The position numbers were made by a program, and so were the translations under genes. This document shows, in pieces, positions 46,099 through 61,800 of a stretch of DNA of 64,000 bases (the first letter of the stretch is position 1; the number at the start of each line of letters is the position of its first letter). The stretch comes from Auanema rhodensis (Eukaryota; Nematoda; Chromadorea; Rhabditida; Rhabditidae), in contig CAXKVF010000074.1 in NCBI GenBank assembly GCA_964057225.1, positions 682,001 to 746,000 of the forward strand, given 5' to 3'. The notes beneath the pieces were generated by a model. It saw nothing but the letters and a program-made list of their open reading frames with translations. It did not search any database and was not told the DNA's origin.

Positions 46099-49000
46099 AA
46101 GAGATGCGGTTTTCAAAATTAGATTCCCCATGTCCATATTAGTCTAAAAACAAATTTTTATTGATATTGGTGCATAGTAACCATGACTTTGAAATTTACG
46201 TGAACTTTAATTTATGCTAATTAAATGTACACGTGATGTGCACTTGGTATGTAACTCGCTTCACGTGAAAGATAAAGAGATGCGGTTTTCAAAATTAGAT
46301 TCCCCATGTCCATATTAGTCTAAAAACAAATTTTTATTGATATTGGTTCATGGTAACCATGACTTTGAATTTTACGTGAACTTTAATTTATGCTAATTAA
46401 ATGTACACGTGATGTGCACTTGGTATGTAACTCGCTTCACGTGAAAGATAAAGAGATGCGGTTTTCAAAATTAGATTCCCCATGTCCATATTAGTCTAAA
46501 AACAAATTTTTATTGATATTGGTGCATGGTAACCATGACTTTGAAATTTACGTGAACTTTAATTTATGCTAATTAAATGTACACGTGATGTGCACTTGGT
46601 ATGTAACTCGCTTCACGTGAAAGATAAAGAGATGCGGTTTGCAAAATTAGATTCCCCATGTCCATATTAGTCTAAAAACAAATTTTTATTGATATTGGTG
46701 CATGGTAACCATGACTTTGAAATTTACGTGAACTTTAATTTATGCTAATTAAATGTACATGTGATGTGCACTTGGTATGTAACTCGCTTCACGTGAAAGA
46801 TGAAGAGATGCGGTTTTCAAAATTAGATTCCCCATGTCCATATTAGTCTAAAAACAAATTTTTATTGATATTGGTTCATGGTAACCATGACTTTGAAATT
46901 TACGTGAACTTTAATTTATGCTAATTAAATGTACACGTGATGTGCACTTGGTATGTAACTCGCTTCACGTGAAAGATAAAGAGATGCGGTTTTCAAAATT
47001 AGATTCCCCATGTCCATATTAGTCTAAAAACAAATTTTTATTGATATTAGTTCATGGTAACCATGACTTTGAAATTTACGTGAACTTTAATTTATGCTAA
47101 TTAAATGTACACGTGATGTGCACTTGGTATGTAACTCGCTTCACGTGAAAGATAAAGAGATGCGGTTTTCAAAATTAGATTCCCCATGTCCATATTAGTC
47201 TAAAAACAAATTTTTATTGATATTGGTTCATGGTAACCATGACTTTGAAATTTACGTGAACTTTAATTTATGCTAATTAAATGTACACGTGATGTGCACT
47301 TGGTATGTAACTCGCTTCACGTGAAAGATAAAGAGATGCGGTTTTCAAAATTAGATTCCCCATGTCCATATTAGTCTAAAAACAAATTTTTATTGATATT
47401 GCTTCATGGTAACCATGACTTTGAAATTTACGTGAACTTTAATTTATGCTAATTAAATGTACACGTGATGTGCACTTGGTATGTAACTCGCTTCACGTGA
47501 AAGATAAAGAGATGCGGTTTTCAAAATTAGATTCCCCATGTCCATATTAGTCTAAAAACAAATTTTTATTGATATTGGTTCATGGTAACCATGACTTTGA
47601 AATTTACGTGAACTTTAATTAATGCTAATTAAATGTACACGTGATGTGCACTTGGTATGTAACTCGCTTCACGTGAAAGATAAAGAGATGCGGTTTTCAA
47701 AATTAGATTCCCCATGTCCATATTAGTCTAAAAACAAATTTTTATTGATATTGCTTCATGGTAACCATGACTTTGAAATTTACGTGAACTTTAATTTATG
47801 CTAATTAAATGTACACGTGATGTGCACTTGGTATGTAACTCGCTTCACGTGAAAGATAAAGAGATGCGGTTTTCAAAATTAGATTCCCCATGTCCATATT
47901 AGTCTGAAAACAAATTTTTATTGATATTGGTTCATGGTAACCATGACTTTGAATTTTACGTGAACTTTAATTTATGCTAATTAAATGTACACGTGATGTG
48001 CACTTGGTATGTAACTCGCTTCACGTGAAAGATAAAGAGATGCGGTTTTCAAAATTAGATTCCCCATGTCCATATTAGTCTAAAAACAAATTTTCATTGA
48101 TATTGGTTCATGGTAACCATGACTTTGAAATTTACGTGAACTTTAATTTATGCTAATTAAATGTACACGTGATGTGCACTTGGTATGTAACTCGCTTCAC
48201 GTGAAAGATAAAGAGATGCGGTTTTCAAAATTAGATTCCCCATGTCCATATTAGTCTAAAAACAAATTTTTATTGATATTGCTTCATGGTAACCATGACT
48301 TTGAAATTTACTTGAACTTTAATTTATGCTAATTAAATGTACACGTGATGTGCACTTGGTATGTAACTCGCTTCACGTGAAAGATAAAGAGATGCGGTTT
48401 TCAAAATTAGATTCCCCATGTCCATATTAGTCTAAAAACAAATTTTTATTGATATTGGTTCATGGTAACCATGACTTTGAATTTTACGTGAACTTTAATT
48501 TATGCTAATTAAATGTACACGTGATGTGCACTTGGTATGTAACTCGCTTCACGTGAAAGATAAAGAGATGCGGTTTTCAAAATTAGATTCCCCATGTCCA
48601 TATTAGTCTAAAAACAAATTTTTATTGATATTGCTTCATGGTAACCATGACTTTGAAATTTCCGTGAACTTTAATTTATGCTAATTAAATGTACACGTGA
48701 TGTGCACTTGGTATGTAACTCGCTTCACGTGAAAGATAAAGAGATGCGGTTTTCAAAATTAGATTCCCCATGTCCATATTAGTCTAAAAACAAATTTTTA
48801 TTGATATTGGTTCATGGTAACCATGACTTTGAAATTTACGTGAACTTTAATTTATGCTAATTAAATGTACACGTGATGTGCACTTGGTATGTAACTCGCT
48901 TCACGTGAAAGATAAAGAGATGCGGTTTTCAAAATTAGATTCCCCATGTCCATATTAGTCTAAAAACAAATTTTTATTGATATTGGTGCATGGTAACCAT

Positions 49001-52000
49001 GACTTTGAAATTTACGTGAACTTTAATTTATGCTAATTAAATGTACACGTGATGTGCACTTGGTATGTAACTCGCTTCACGTGAAAGATAAAGAGATGCG
49101 GTTTTCAAAATTAGATTCCCCATGTCCATATTAGTTTCAAAACAAATTTTTATTGATATTGGTGCATGGTAACCATGACTTTGAAATTTACGTGAACTTT
49201 AATTTATGCTAATTAAATGTACACGTGATGTGCACTTGGTATGTAACTCGCTTCACGTGAAAGATGAAGAGATGCGGTTTTCAAAATTAGATTCCCCATG
49301 TCCATATTAGTCTAAAAACAAATTTTTATTGATATTGGTGCATGGTAACCATGACTTTGAAATTTACGTGAACTTTAATTTATGCTAATTAAATGTACAC
49401 GTGATGTGCAATTGGTATGTAACTCGCTTCACGTGAAAGATGAAGAGATGCGGTTTTCAAAATTAGATTCCCCATGTCCATATTAGTCTAAAAACAAATT
49501 TTTATTGATATTGGTTCATGGTAACCATGACTTTGAAATTTACGTGAACTTTAATTTATGCTAATTAAATGTACACGTGATGTGCACTTGGTATGTAACT
49601 CGCTTCACGTGAAAGATAAAGAGATGCGGTTTTCAAAATTAGATTCCCCATGTCCATATTAGTCTAAAAACAAATTTTTATTGATATTGGTGCATAGTAA
49701 CCATGACTTTGAAATTTACGTGAACTTTAATTTATGCTAATTAAATGTACACGTGATGTGCACTTGGTATGTAACTCGCTTCACGTGAAAGATAAAGAGA
49801 TGCGGTTTTCAAAATTAGATTCCCCATGTCCATATTAGTCTAAAAACAAATTTTTATTGATATTGGTTCATGGTAACCATGACTTTGAATTTTACGTGAA
49901 CTTTAATTTATGCTAATTAAATGTACACGTGATGTGCACTTGGTATGTAACTCGCTTCACGTGAAAGATAAAGAGATGCGGTTTTCAAAATTAGATTCCC
50001 CATGTCCATATTAGTCTAAAAACAAATTTTTATTGATATTGGTGCATGGTAACCATGACTTTGAAATTTACGTGAACTTTAATTTATGCTAATTAAATGT
50101 ACACGTGATGTGCACTTGGTATGTAACTCGCTTCACGTGAAAGATAAAGAGATGCGGTTTGCAAAATTAGATTCCCCATGTCCATATTAGTCTAAAAACA
50201 AATTTTTATTGATATTGGTGCATGGTAACCATGACTTTGAAATTTACGTGAACTTTAATTTATGCTAATTAAATGTACATGTGATGTGCACTTGGTATGT
50301 AACTCGCTTCACGTGAAAGATGAAGAGATGCGGTTTTCAAAATTAGATTCCCCATGTCCATATTAGTCTAAAAACAAATTTTTATTGATATTGGTTCATG
50401 GTAACCATGACTTTGAAATTTACGTGAACTTTAATTTATGCTAATTAAATGTACACGTGATGTGCACTTGGTATGTAACTCGCTTCACGTGAAAGATAAA
50501 GAGATGCGGTTTTCAAAATTAGATTCCCCATGTCCATATTAGTCTAAAAACAAATTTTTATTGATATTAGTTCATGGTAACCATGACTTTGAAATTTACG
50601 TGAACTTTAATTTATGCTAATTAAATGTACACGTGATGTGCACTTGGTATGTAACTCGCTTCACGTGAAAGATAAAGAGATGCGGTTTTCGAAATTAGAT
50701 TCCCCATGTCCATATTAGTCTAAAAACAAATTTTTATTGATATTGGTTCATGGTAACCATGACTTTGAAATTTACGTGAACTTTAATTTATGCTAATTAA
50801 ATGTACACGTGATGTGCACTTGGTATGTAACTCGCTTCACGTGAAAGATAAAGAGATGCGGTTTTCAAAATTAGATTCCCCATGTCCATATTAGTCTAAA
50901 AACAAATTTTTATTGATATTGCTTCATGGTAACCATGACTTTGAAATTTACGTGAACTTTAATTTATGCTAATTAAATGTACACGTGATGTGCACTTGGT
51001 ATGTAACTCGCTTCACGTGAAAGATAAAGAGATGCGGTTTTCAAAATTAGATTCCCCATGTCCATATTAGTCTAAAAACAAATTTTTATTGATATTGGTT
51101 CATGGTAACCATGACTTTGAAATTTACGTGAACTTTAATTAATGCTAATTAAATGTACACGTGATGTGCACTTGGTATGTAACTCGCTTCACGTGAAAGA
51201 TAAAGAGATGCGGTTTTCAAAATTAGATTCCCCATGTCCATATTAGTCTAAAAACAAATTTTTATTGATATTGCTTCATGGTAACCATGACTTTGAAATT
51301 TACGTGAACTTTAATTTATGCTAATTAAATGTACACGTGATGTGCACTTGGTATGTAACTCGCTTCACGTGAAAGATAAAGAGATGCGGTTTTCAAAATT
51401 AGATTCCCCATGTCCATATTAGTCTGAAAACAAATTTTTATTGATATTGGTTCATGGTAACCATGACTTTGAATTTTACGTGAACTTTAATTTATGCTAA
51501 TTAAATGTACACGTGATGTGCACTTGGTATGTAACTCGCTTCACGTGAAAGATAAAGAGATGCGGTTTTCAAAATTAGATTCCCCATGTCCATATTAGTC
51601 TAAAAACAAATTTTCATTGATATTGGTTCATGGTAACCATGACTTTGAAATTTACGTGAACTTTAATTTATGCTAATTAAATGTACACGTGATGTGCACT
51701 TGGTATGTAACTCGCTTCACGTGAAAGATAAAGAGATGCGGTTTTCAAAATTAGATTCCCCATGTCCATATTAGTCTAAAAACAAATTTTTATTGATATT
51801 GCTTCATGGTAACCATGACTTTGAAATTTACTTGAACTTTAATTTATGCTAATTAAATGTACACGTGATGTGCACTTGGTATGTAACTCGCTTCACGTGA
51901 AAGATAAAGAGATGCGGTTTTCAAAATTAGATTCCCCATGTCCATATTAGTCTAAAAACAAATTTTTATTGATATTGGTTCATGGTAACCATGACTTTGA

Positions 52001-53208
52001 ATTTTACGTGAACTTTAATTTATGCTAATTAAATGTACACGTGATGTGCACTTGGTATGTAACTCGCTTCACGTGAAAGATAAAGAGATGCGGTTTTCAA
52101 AATTAGATTCCCCATGTCCATATTAGTCTAAAAACAAATTTTTATTGATATTGCTTCATGGTAACCATGACTTTGAAATTTCCGTGAACTTTAATTTATG
52201 CTAATTAAATGTACACGTGATGTGCACTTGGTATGTAACTCGCTTCACGTGAAAGATAAAGAGATGCGGTTTTCAAAATTAGATTCCCCATGTCCATATT
52301 AGTCTAAAAACAAATTTTTATTGATATTGGTTCATGGTAACCATGACTTTGAAATTTACGTGAACTTTAATTTATGCTAATTAAATGTACACGTGATGTG
52401 CACTTGGTATGTAACTCGCTTCACGTGAAAGATAAAGAGATGCGGTTTTCAAAATTAGATTCCCCATGTCCATATTAGTCTAAAAACAAATTTTTATTGA
52501 TATTGGTGCATGGTAACCATGACTTTGAAATTTACGTGAACTTTAATTTATGCTAATTAAATGTACACGTGATGTGCACTTGGTATGTAACTCGCTTCAC
52601 GTGAAAGATAAAGAGATGCGGTTTTCAAAATTAGATTCCCCATGTCCATATTAGTTTCAAAACAAATTTTTATTGATATTGGTGCATGGTAACCATGACT
52701 TTGAAATTTACGTGAACTTTAATTTATGCTAATTAAATGTACACGTGATGTGCACTTGGTATGTAACTCGCTTCACGTGAAAGATGAAGAGATGCGGTTT
52801 TCAAAATTAGATTCCCCATGTCCATATTAGTCTAAAAACAAATTTTTATTGATATTGGTGCATGGTAACCATGACTTTGAAATTTACGTGAACTTTAATT
52901 TATGCTAATTAAATGTACACGTGATGTGCAATTGGTATGTAACTCGCTTCACGTGAAAGATGAAGAGATGCGGTTTTCAAAATTAGATTCCCCATGTCCA
53001 TATTAGTCTAAAAACAAATTTTTATTGATATTGGTTCATGGTAACCATGACTTTGAAATTTACGTGAACTTTAATTTATGCTAATTAAATGTACACGTGA
53101 TGTGCACTTGGTATGTAACTCGCTTCACGTGAAAGATAAAGAGATGCGGTTTTCAAAATTAGATTCCCCATGTCCATATTAGTCTAAAAACAAATTTTTA
53201 TTGATATT
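46099..53208 (+). repeat. Tandem duplication of 20 monomers (2 x 3520 bp)
   Basis: 46099-49688 matches 49619-53208 at an offset of exactly 3520 bp. Rare variants pair up in order: GCATAGTAA 46171/49691, GCAAAATTAG 46641/50161, AGTCTGAAAA 47901/51421, TTAGTTTCAA 49131/52651 and GTGCAATTGG near 49407/52927. The only difference I noticed is G at 50691 (TTTTCGAAATT) against A at 47171. Limits are set by GATGAAG against GATAAAG on the left and GATATTAG against GATATTGG on the right. It is the least diverged large duplication in segment C. Confidence 0.9.
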
Positions 53209-55640
53209 AGTTCATGGTAACCATGACTTTGAAATTTACGTGAACTTTAATTTATGCTAATTAAATGTACACGTGATGTGCACTTGGTATGTAACTCGCT
53301 TCACGTGAAAGATAAAGAGATGCGGTTTTCAAAATTAGATTCCCCATGTCCATATTAGTCTAAAAACAAATTTTTATTGATATTGGTTCATGGTAACCAT
53401 GACTTTGAAATTTACGTGAACTTTAATTGATGCTAATTAAATGTACACGTGATGTGCACTTGGTATGTAACTCGCTTCACGTGAAAGATAAAGAGATGCG
53501 GTTTTCAAAATTAGATTCCCCATGTCCATATTAGTCTAAAAACAAATTTTTATTGATATTGCTTCATGGTAACCATGACTTTGAAATTTACGTGAACTTT
53601 AATTTATGCTAATTAAATGTACACGTGATGTGCACTTGGTATGTAACTCGCTTCACGTGAAAGATAAAGAGATGCGGTTTTCAAAATTAGATTCCCCATG
53701 TCCATATTAGTCTAAAAACAAATTTTTATTGATATTGGTTCATGGTAACCATGACTTTGAAATTTACGTGAACTTTAATTAATGCTAATTAAATGTACAC
53801 GTGATGTGCACTTGGTATGTAACTCGCTTCACGTGAAAGATAAAGAGATGCGGTTTTCAAAATTAGATTCCCCATGTCCATATTAGTCTAAAAACAAATT
53901 TTTATTGATATTGGTTCATGGTAACCATGACTTTGAAATTTACGTGAACTTTAATTTATGCTAATTAAATGTATACGTGATGTGCACTTGGTATGTAACT
54001 CGCTTCACGTGAAAGATAAAGAGATGCGGTTTTCAAAATTAGATTCCCCATGTCCATATTAGTCTAAAAACAAATTTTTATTGATATTGGTTCATGGTAA
54101 CCATGACTTTGAAATTTACGTGAACTTTAATTTATGCTAATTAAATGTACACGTGATGTGCACTTGGTATGTAACTCGCTTCACGTGAAAGATAAAGAGA
54201 TGCGGTTTTCAAAATTAGATTCCCCATGTCCATATTAGTCTAAAAACAAATTTTTATTGATATTGGTGCATGGTAACCATGACTTTGAAATTTACGTGAA
54301 CTTTAATTTATGCTAATTAAATGTACACGTGATGTGCACTTGGTATGTAACTCGCTTCACGTGAAAGATAAAGAGATGCGGTTTTCAAAATTAGATTCCC
54401 CATGTCCATATTAGTTTCAAAACAAATTTTTATTGATATTGGTGCATGGTAACCATGACTTTGAAATTTACGTGAACTTTAATTTATGCTAATTAAATGT
54501 ACACGTGATGTGCACTTGGTATGTAACTCGCTTCACGTGAAAGATGAAGAGATGCGGTTTTCAAAATTAGATTCCCCATGTCCATATTAGTCTAAAAACA
54601 AATTTTTATTGATATTGGTGCATGGTAACCATGACTTTGAAATTTACGTGAACTTTAATTTATGCTAATTAAATGTACACGTGATGTGCAATTGGTATGT
54701 AACTCGCTTCACGTGAAAGATGAAGAGATGCGGTTTTCAAAATTAGATTCCCCATGTCCATATTAGTCTAAAAACAAATTTTTATTGATATTGGTTCATG
54801 GTAACCATGACTTTGAAATTTACGTGAACTTTAATTTATGCTAATTAAATGTACACGTGATGTGCACTTGGTATGTAACTCGCTTCACGTGAAAGATAAA
54901 GAGATGCGGTTTTCAAAATTAGATTCCCCATGTCCATATTAGTCTAAAAACAAATTTTTATTGATATTAGTTCATGGTAACCATGACTTTGAAATTTACG
55001 TGAACTTTAATTTATGCTAATTAAATGTACACGTGATGTGCACTTGGTATGTAACTCGCTTCACGTGAAAGATAAAGAGATGCGGTTTTCAAAATTAGAT
55101 TCCCCATGTCCATATTAGTCTAAAAACAAATTTTTATTGATATTGGTTCATGGTAACCATGACTTTGAAATTTACGTGAACTTTAATTGATGCTAATTAA
55201 ATGTACACGTGATGTGCACTTGGTATGTAACTCGCTTCACGTGAAAGATAAAGAGATGCGGTTTTCAAAATTAGATTCCCCATGTCCATATTAGTCTAAA
55301 AACAAATTTTTATTGATATTGCTTCATGGTAACCATGACTTTGAAATTTACGTGAACTTTAATTTATGCTAATTAAATGTACACGTGATGTGCACTTGGT
55401 ATGTAACTCGCTTCACGTGAAAGATAAAGAGATGCGGTTTTCAAAATTAGATTCCCCATGTCCATATTAGTCTAAAAACAAATTTTTATTGATATTGGTT
55501 CATGGTAACCATGACTTTGAAATTTACGTGAACTTTAATTAATGCTAATTAAATGTACACGTGATGTGCACTTGGTATGTAACTCGCTTCACGTGAAAGA
55601 TAAAGAGATGCGGTTTTCAAAATTAGATTCCCCATGTCCA
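52330..55640 (+). repeat. Tandem duplication of about 9-10 monomers (1760 bp offset)
   Basis: TTAGTTTCAA (52651/54411), GTGCAATTGG (about 52927/54687), GATATTAG (53203/54963), CTTTAATTGA (53421/55181) and AATTAATGC (about 53777/55537) recur 1760 bp apart in order. The unit after the left copy is GGTTC with GTATACGTG (53971) and the one after the right copy is GCTTC, which ends the match. It partly reuses the right end of the 20-monomer duplication, so it came after or alongside it. Confidence 0.8.
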
Positions 55641-57059
55641 TATTAGTCTAAAAACAAATTTTTATTGATATTGCTTCATGGTAACCATGACTTTGAAATT
55701 TACGTGAACTTTAATTTATGCTAATTAAATGTACACGTGATGTGCACTTGGTATGTAACTCGCTTCACGTGAAAGATAAAGAGATGCGGTTTTCAAAATT
55801 AGATTCCCCATGTCCATATTAGTCTAAAAACAAATTTTTATTGATATTGGTTCATGGTAACCATGACTTTGAAATTTACGTGAACTTTAATTAATGCTAA
55901 TTAAATGTACACGTGATGTGCACTTGGTATGTAACTCGCTTCACGTGAAAGATAAAGAGATGCGGTTTTCAAAATTAGATTCCCCATGTCCATATTAGTC
56001 TAAAAACAAATTTTTATTGATATTGCTTCATGGTAACCATGACTTTGAAATTTACGTGAACTTTAATTTATGCTAATTAAATGTACACGTGATGTGCACT
56101 TGGTATGTAACTCGCTTCACGTGAAAGATAAAGAGATGCGGTTTTCAAAATTAGATTCCCCATGTCCATATTAGTCTAAAAACAAATTTTTATTGATATT
56201 GGTTCATGGTAACCATGACTTTGAATTTTACGTGAACTTTAATTTATGCTAATTAAATGTACACGTGATGTGCACTTGGTATGTAACTCGCTTCACGTGA
56301 AAGATAAAGTGATGCGGTTTTCAAAATTAGATTCCCCATGTCCATATTAGTCTAAAAACAAATTTTCATTGATATTGGTTCATGGTAACCATGACTTTGA
56401 AATTTACGTGAACTTTAATTTATGCTAATTAAATGTACACGTGATGTGCACTTGGTATGTAACTCGCTTCACGTGAAAGATAAAGAGATGCGGTTTTCAA
56501 AATTAGATTCCCCATGTCCATATTAGTCTAAAAACAAATTTTTATTGATATTGCTTCATGGTAACCATGACTTTGAAATTTACGTGAACTTTAATTTATG
56601 CTAATTAAATGTACACGTGATGTGCACTTGGTATGTAACTCGCTTCACGTGAAAGATAAAGAGATGCGGTTTTCAAAATTAGATTCCCCATGTCCATATT
56701 AGTCTAAAAACAAATTTTTATTGATATTGGTGCATGGTAACCATGACTTTGAAATTTACGTGAACTTTAATTTATGCTAATTAAATGTACACGTGATGTG
56801 CAATTGGTATGTAACTCGCTTCACGTGAACGATGAAGAGATGCGGTTTTCAAAATTAGATTCCCCATGTCCATATTAGTCTAAAAACAAATTTTTATTGA
56901 TATTGGTTCATGGTAACCATGACTTTGAAATTTACGTGAACTTTAATTTATGCTAATTAAATGTACACGTGATGTGCACTTGGTATGTAACTCGCTTCAC
57001 GTGAGAGATAAAGAGATGCGGTTTTCAAAATTAGATTCCCCATGTCCATATTAGTCTAA

Positions 57060-58830
57060 AAACAAATTTTTATTGATATTGGTTCATGGTAACCATGACT
57101 TTGAAATTTACGTGAACTTTAATTTATGCTAATTAAATGTACACGTGATGTGCACTTGGTATGTAACTCGCTTCACGTGAAAGATAAAGAGATGCGGTTT
57201 TCAAAATTAGATTCCCCATGTCCATATTAGTCTAAAAACAAATTTTTATTGATATTGGTGCATGGTAACCATGACTTTGAAATTTACGTGAACTTTAATT
57301 TATGCTAATTAAATGTACACGTGATGTGCACTTGGTATGTAACTCGCTTCACGTGAAAGATGAAGAGATGCGGTTTTCAAAATTAGATTCCCCATGTCCA
57401 TATTAGTCTAAAAACAAATTTTTATTGATATTGGTGCATGGTAACCATGACTTTGAAATTTACGTGAACTTTAATTTATGCTAATTAAATGTACACGTGA
57501 TGTGCACTTGGTATGTAACTCGCTTCACGTGAAAGATAGAGAGATGCGGTTTTCAAAATTAGATTCCCCATGTCCATATTAATCTACAAACAAATTTTTA
57601 TTGATATTGGTGTATGGTAACCATGACTTTGAAATTTACGTGAACTTTAATTTATGCTAATTAAATGTACACGTGATGTGCACTTGGTATGTAACTCGCT
57701 TCACGTGAAAGATAAAGAGATGCGGTTTTCAAAATTAGATTCCCCATGTCCATATTAGTCTAAAAACAAATTTTTATTGATATTGGTTCATGGTAACCAT
57801 GACTTTGAAATTTACGTGAACTTTAATTTATGCTAATTAAATGTATACGTGATGTGCACTTGGTATGTAACTCGCTTCACGTGAAAGATAAAGAGATGCG
57901 GTTTTCAAAATTAGATTCCCCATGTCCATATTAGTCTAAAAACAAATTTTTATTGATATTGGTTCATGGTAACCATGACTTTGAAATTTACGTGAACTTT
58001 AATTTATGCTAATTAAATGTACACGTGATGTGCACTTGGTATGTAACTCGCTTCACGTGAAAGATAAAGAGATGCGGTTTTCAAAATTAGATTCCCCATG
58101 TCCATATTAGTCTAAAAACAAATTTTTATTGATATTGGTGCATGGTAACCATGACTTTGAAATTTACGTGAACTTTAATTTATGCTAATTAAATGTACAC
58201 GTGATGTGCACTTGGTATGTAACTCGCTTTACGTGAAAGATGAAGAGATGCGGTTTTCAAAATTAGATTCCCCATGTCCATATTAGTCTAAAAACAAATT
58301 TTTATTGATATTGGTGCATGGTAACCATGACTTTGAAATTTACGTGAACTTTAATTTATGCTAATTAAATGTACACGTGATGTGCACTTGGTATGTAACT
58401 CGCTTCACGTGAAAGATAAAGAGATGCGGTTTTCAAAATTAGATTCCCCATGTCCATATTAGTCTAAAAACAAATTTTTATTGATATTGGTGCATGGTAA
58501 CCATGACTTTGAAATTTACGTGAACTTTAATTTATGCTAATTAAATGTACACGTGATGTGCACTTGGTATGTAACTCGCTTCACGTGAAAGATAAAGAGA
58601 TGCGGTTTTCAAAATTAGATTCCCCATGTCCATATTAGTCTAAAAACAAATTTTTATTGATATTGGTTCATGGTAACCATGACTTTGAAATTTACGTGAA
58701 CTTTAATTTATGCTAATTAAATGTATACGTGATGTGCACTTGGTATGTAACTCGCTTCACGTGAAAGATAAAGAGATGCGGTTTTCAAAATTAGATTCCC
58801 CATGTCCATATTAGTCTAAAAACAAATTTT
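57060..58830 (+). repeat. Five-monomer tandem repeat (880 bp)
   Basis: ATGTATACGT occurs at 57841 and 58721, 880 bp apart. The intervening order is GGTTC with TATACG, GGTTC, GGTGC with GATGAAG, GGTGC, GGTGC. The left copy has private changes (GATAGAGAG, AATCTACAAAC, GGTGTATGG near 57535-57612) and the right copy has CGCTTTACGTG near 58226. A four-monomer version (704 bp) occurs at 62417/63121. Confidence 0.7.
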
Positions 58831-61800
58831 TATTGATATTGGTTCATGGTAACCATGACTTTGAAATTTACGTGAACTTTAATTTATGCTAATTAAATGT
58901 ACACGTGATGTGCACTTGGTATGTAACTCGCTTCACGTGAAAGATAAAGAGATGCGGTTTTCAAAATTAGATTCCCCATGTCCATATTAGTTTAAAAACA
59001 AATTTTTATTGATATTGGTGCATGGTAACCATGACTTTGAAATTTACGTGAACATTAATTTATGCTAATTAAATGTACACGTGATGTGCACTTGGTATGT
59101 AACTCGCTTCACGTGAAAGATAAAAAGATGCGGTTTTCAAAATTAGATTCCCCATGTCCATATTAGTCTAAAAACAAATTTTTATTGATATTGGTTCATG
59201 GTAACCATGACTTTGAAATTTACGTGAACTTTAATTTATGCTAATTAAATGTACACGTGATGTGCACTTGGTATGTAACTCGCTTCACGTGAAAGATGAA
59301 GAGATGCGGTTTTCAAAATTAGATTCCCCATGTCCATATTAGACTAAAAACAAATTTTTATTGATATTGGTTCATGGTAACCATGACTTTGAAATTTACG
59401 TGAACTTTAATTTATGCTAATTAAATGTACACGTGATGTGCACTTGGTATGTAACTCGCTTCACGTGAAAGATAAAGAGATGCGGTTTTCAAAATTAGAT
59501 TCCCCATGTCCATATTAGTCTAAAAACAAATTTTTATTGATATTGGTTCATGGTAACCATGACTTTGAAATTTACGTGAACTTTAATTAATGCTAATTAA
59601 ATGTACACGTGATGTGCACTTGGTATGTAACTCGCTTCACGTGAAAGATAAAGAGATGCGGTTTTCAAAATTAGATTCCCCATGTCCATATTAGTCTAAA
59701 AACAAATTTTTATTGATATTGGTTCATGGTAACCATGACTTTGAAATTTACGTGAACTTTAATTTATGCTAATTAAATGTATACGTGGTGTGCACTTGGT
59801 ATGTAACTCGCTTCACGTGAAAGATAAAGAGATGCGGTTTTCAAAATTAGATTCCCCATGTCCATATTAGTCTAAAAACAAATTTTTATTGATATTGGTG
59901 CATGGTAACCATGACTTTGAAATTTACGTGAATTTTAATTAATGCTAATTAAATGTACACGTGATGTGCACTTGGTATGTAACTCGCTTCACGTGAAAGA
60001 TAAAGAGATGCGGTTTTCAAAATTAGATTCCCCATGTCCATATTAGTCTAAAAACAAATTTTTATTGATATTGCTTCATGGTAACCATGACTTTGAAATT
60101 TACGTGAACTTTAATTTATGCTAATTAAATGTACACGTGATGTGCACTTGGTATGTAACTCGCTTCACGTGAAAGATAAAGAGATGCGGTTTTCAAAATT
60201 AGATTCCCCATGTCCATATTAGTCTAAAAACAAATTTTTATTGATATTGCTTCATGGTAACCATGACTTTGAAATTTACGTGAACTTTAATTTATGCTAA
60301 TTAAATGTACACGTGATGTGCACTTGGTATGTAACTCGCTTCACGTGAAAGATAAAGAGATGCGGTTTTCAAAATTAGATTCCCCATGTCCATATTAGTC
60401 TAAAAACAAATTTTTATTGATATTGGTTCATGGTAACCATGACTTTGAATTTTACGTGAACTTTAATTTATGCTAATTAAATGTACACGTGATGTGCACT
60501 TGGTATGTAACTCGCTTCACGTGAAAGATAAAGAGATGCGGTTTTCAAAATTAGATTCCCCATTTCCATATTAGTCTAAAAACAAATTTTCATTGATATT
60601 GGTTCATGGTAACCATGACTTTGAAATTTACGTGAACTTTAATTTATGCTAATTAAATGTACACGTGATGTGCACTTGGTATGTAACTCGCTTCACGTGA
60701 AAGATAAAGAGATGCGGTTTTCAAAATTAGATTCCCCATGTCCATATTAGTCTAAAAACAAATTTTTATTGATATTGCTTCATGGTAACCATGACTTTGA
60801 AATTTACGTGAACTTTAATTTATGCTAATTAAATGTACACGTGATGTGCACTTGGTATGTAACTCGCTTCACGTGAAAGATAAAGAGATGCGGTTTTCAA
60901 AATTAGATTCCCCATGTCCATATTAGTCTAAAAACAAATTTTTATTGATATTGGTGCATGGTAACCATGACTTTGAAATTTACGTGAACTTTAATTTATG
61001 CTAATTAAATGTACACGTGATGTGCACTTGGTATGTAACTCGCTTCACGTGAAAGATAAAGAGATGCGGTTTTCAAAATTAGATTCCCCATGTCCATATT
61101 AGTCTAAAAACAAATTTTTATTGATATTGGTGCATGGTAACCATGACTTTGAAATTTACGTGAACTTTAATTTATGCTAATTAAATGTACACGTGATGTG
61201 CACTTGGTATGTAACTCGCTTCACGTGAAAGATAAAGAGATGCGGTTTTCAAAATTAGATTCCTCATGTCCATATTAGTCTAAAAACAAATTTTTATTGA
61301 TATTGGTGCATGGTAACCATGACTTTGAAATTTACGTGAACTTTAATTTATGCTAATTAAATGTACACGTGATGTGCAATTGGTATGTAACTCGCTTCAC
61401 GTGAAAGATGAAGAGATGCGGTTTTCAAAATTAGATTCCCCATGTCCATATTAGTCTAAAAACAAATTTTTATTGATATTGGTTCATGGTAACCATGACT
61501 TTGAAATTTACGTGAACTTTAATTTATGCTAATTAAATGTACACGTGATGTGCACTTGGTATGTAACTCGCTTCACGTGAAAGATAAAGAGATGCGGTTT
61601 TCAAAATTAGATTCCCCATGTCCATATTAGTCTAAAAACAAATTTTTATTGATATTGGTGCATGGTAACCATGACTTTGAAATTTACGTGAACTTTAATT
61701 TATGCTAATTAAATGTACACGTGATGTGCACTTGGTATGTAACTCGCTTCACGTGAAAGATAAAGAGATGCGGTTTTCAAAATTAGATTCCCCATGTCCA

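Noticed and set aside
46176-46180. CATAGTAACC variant as a distinct functional unit
   Set aside because: It occurs at two places only because of the 20-monomer duplication and is a single substitution.
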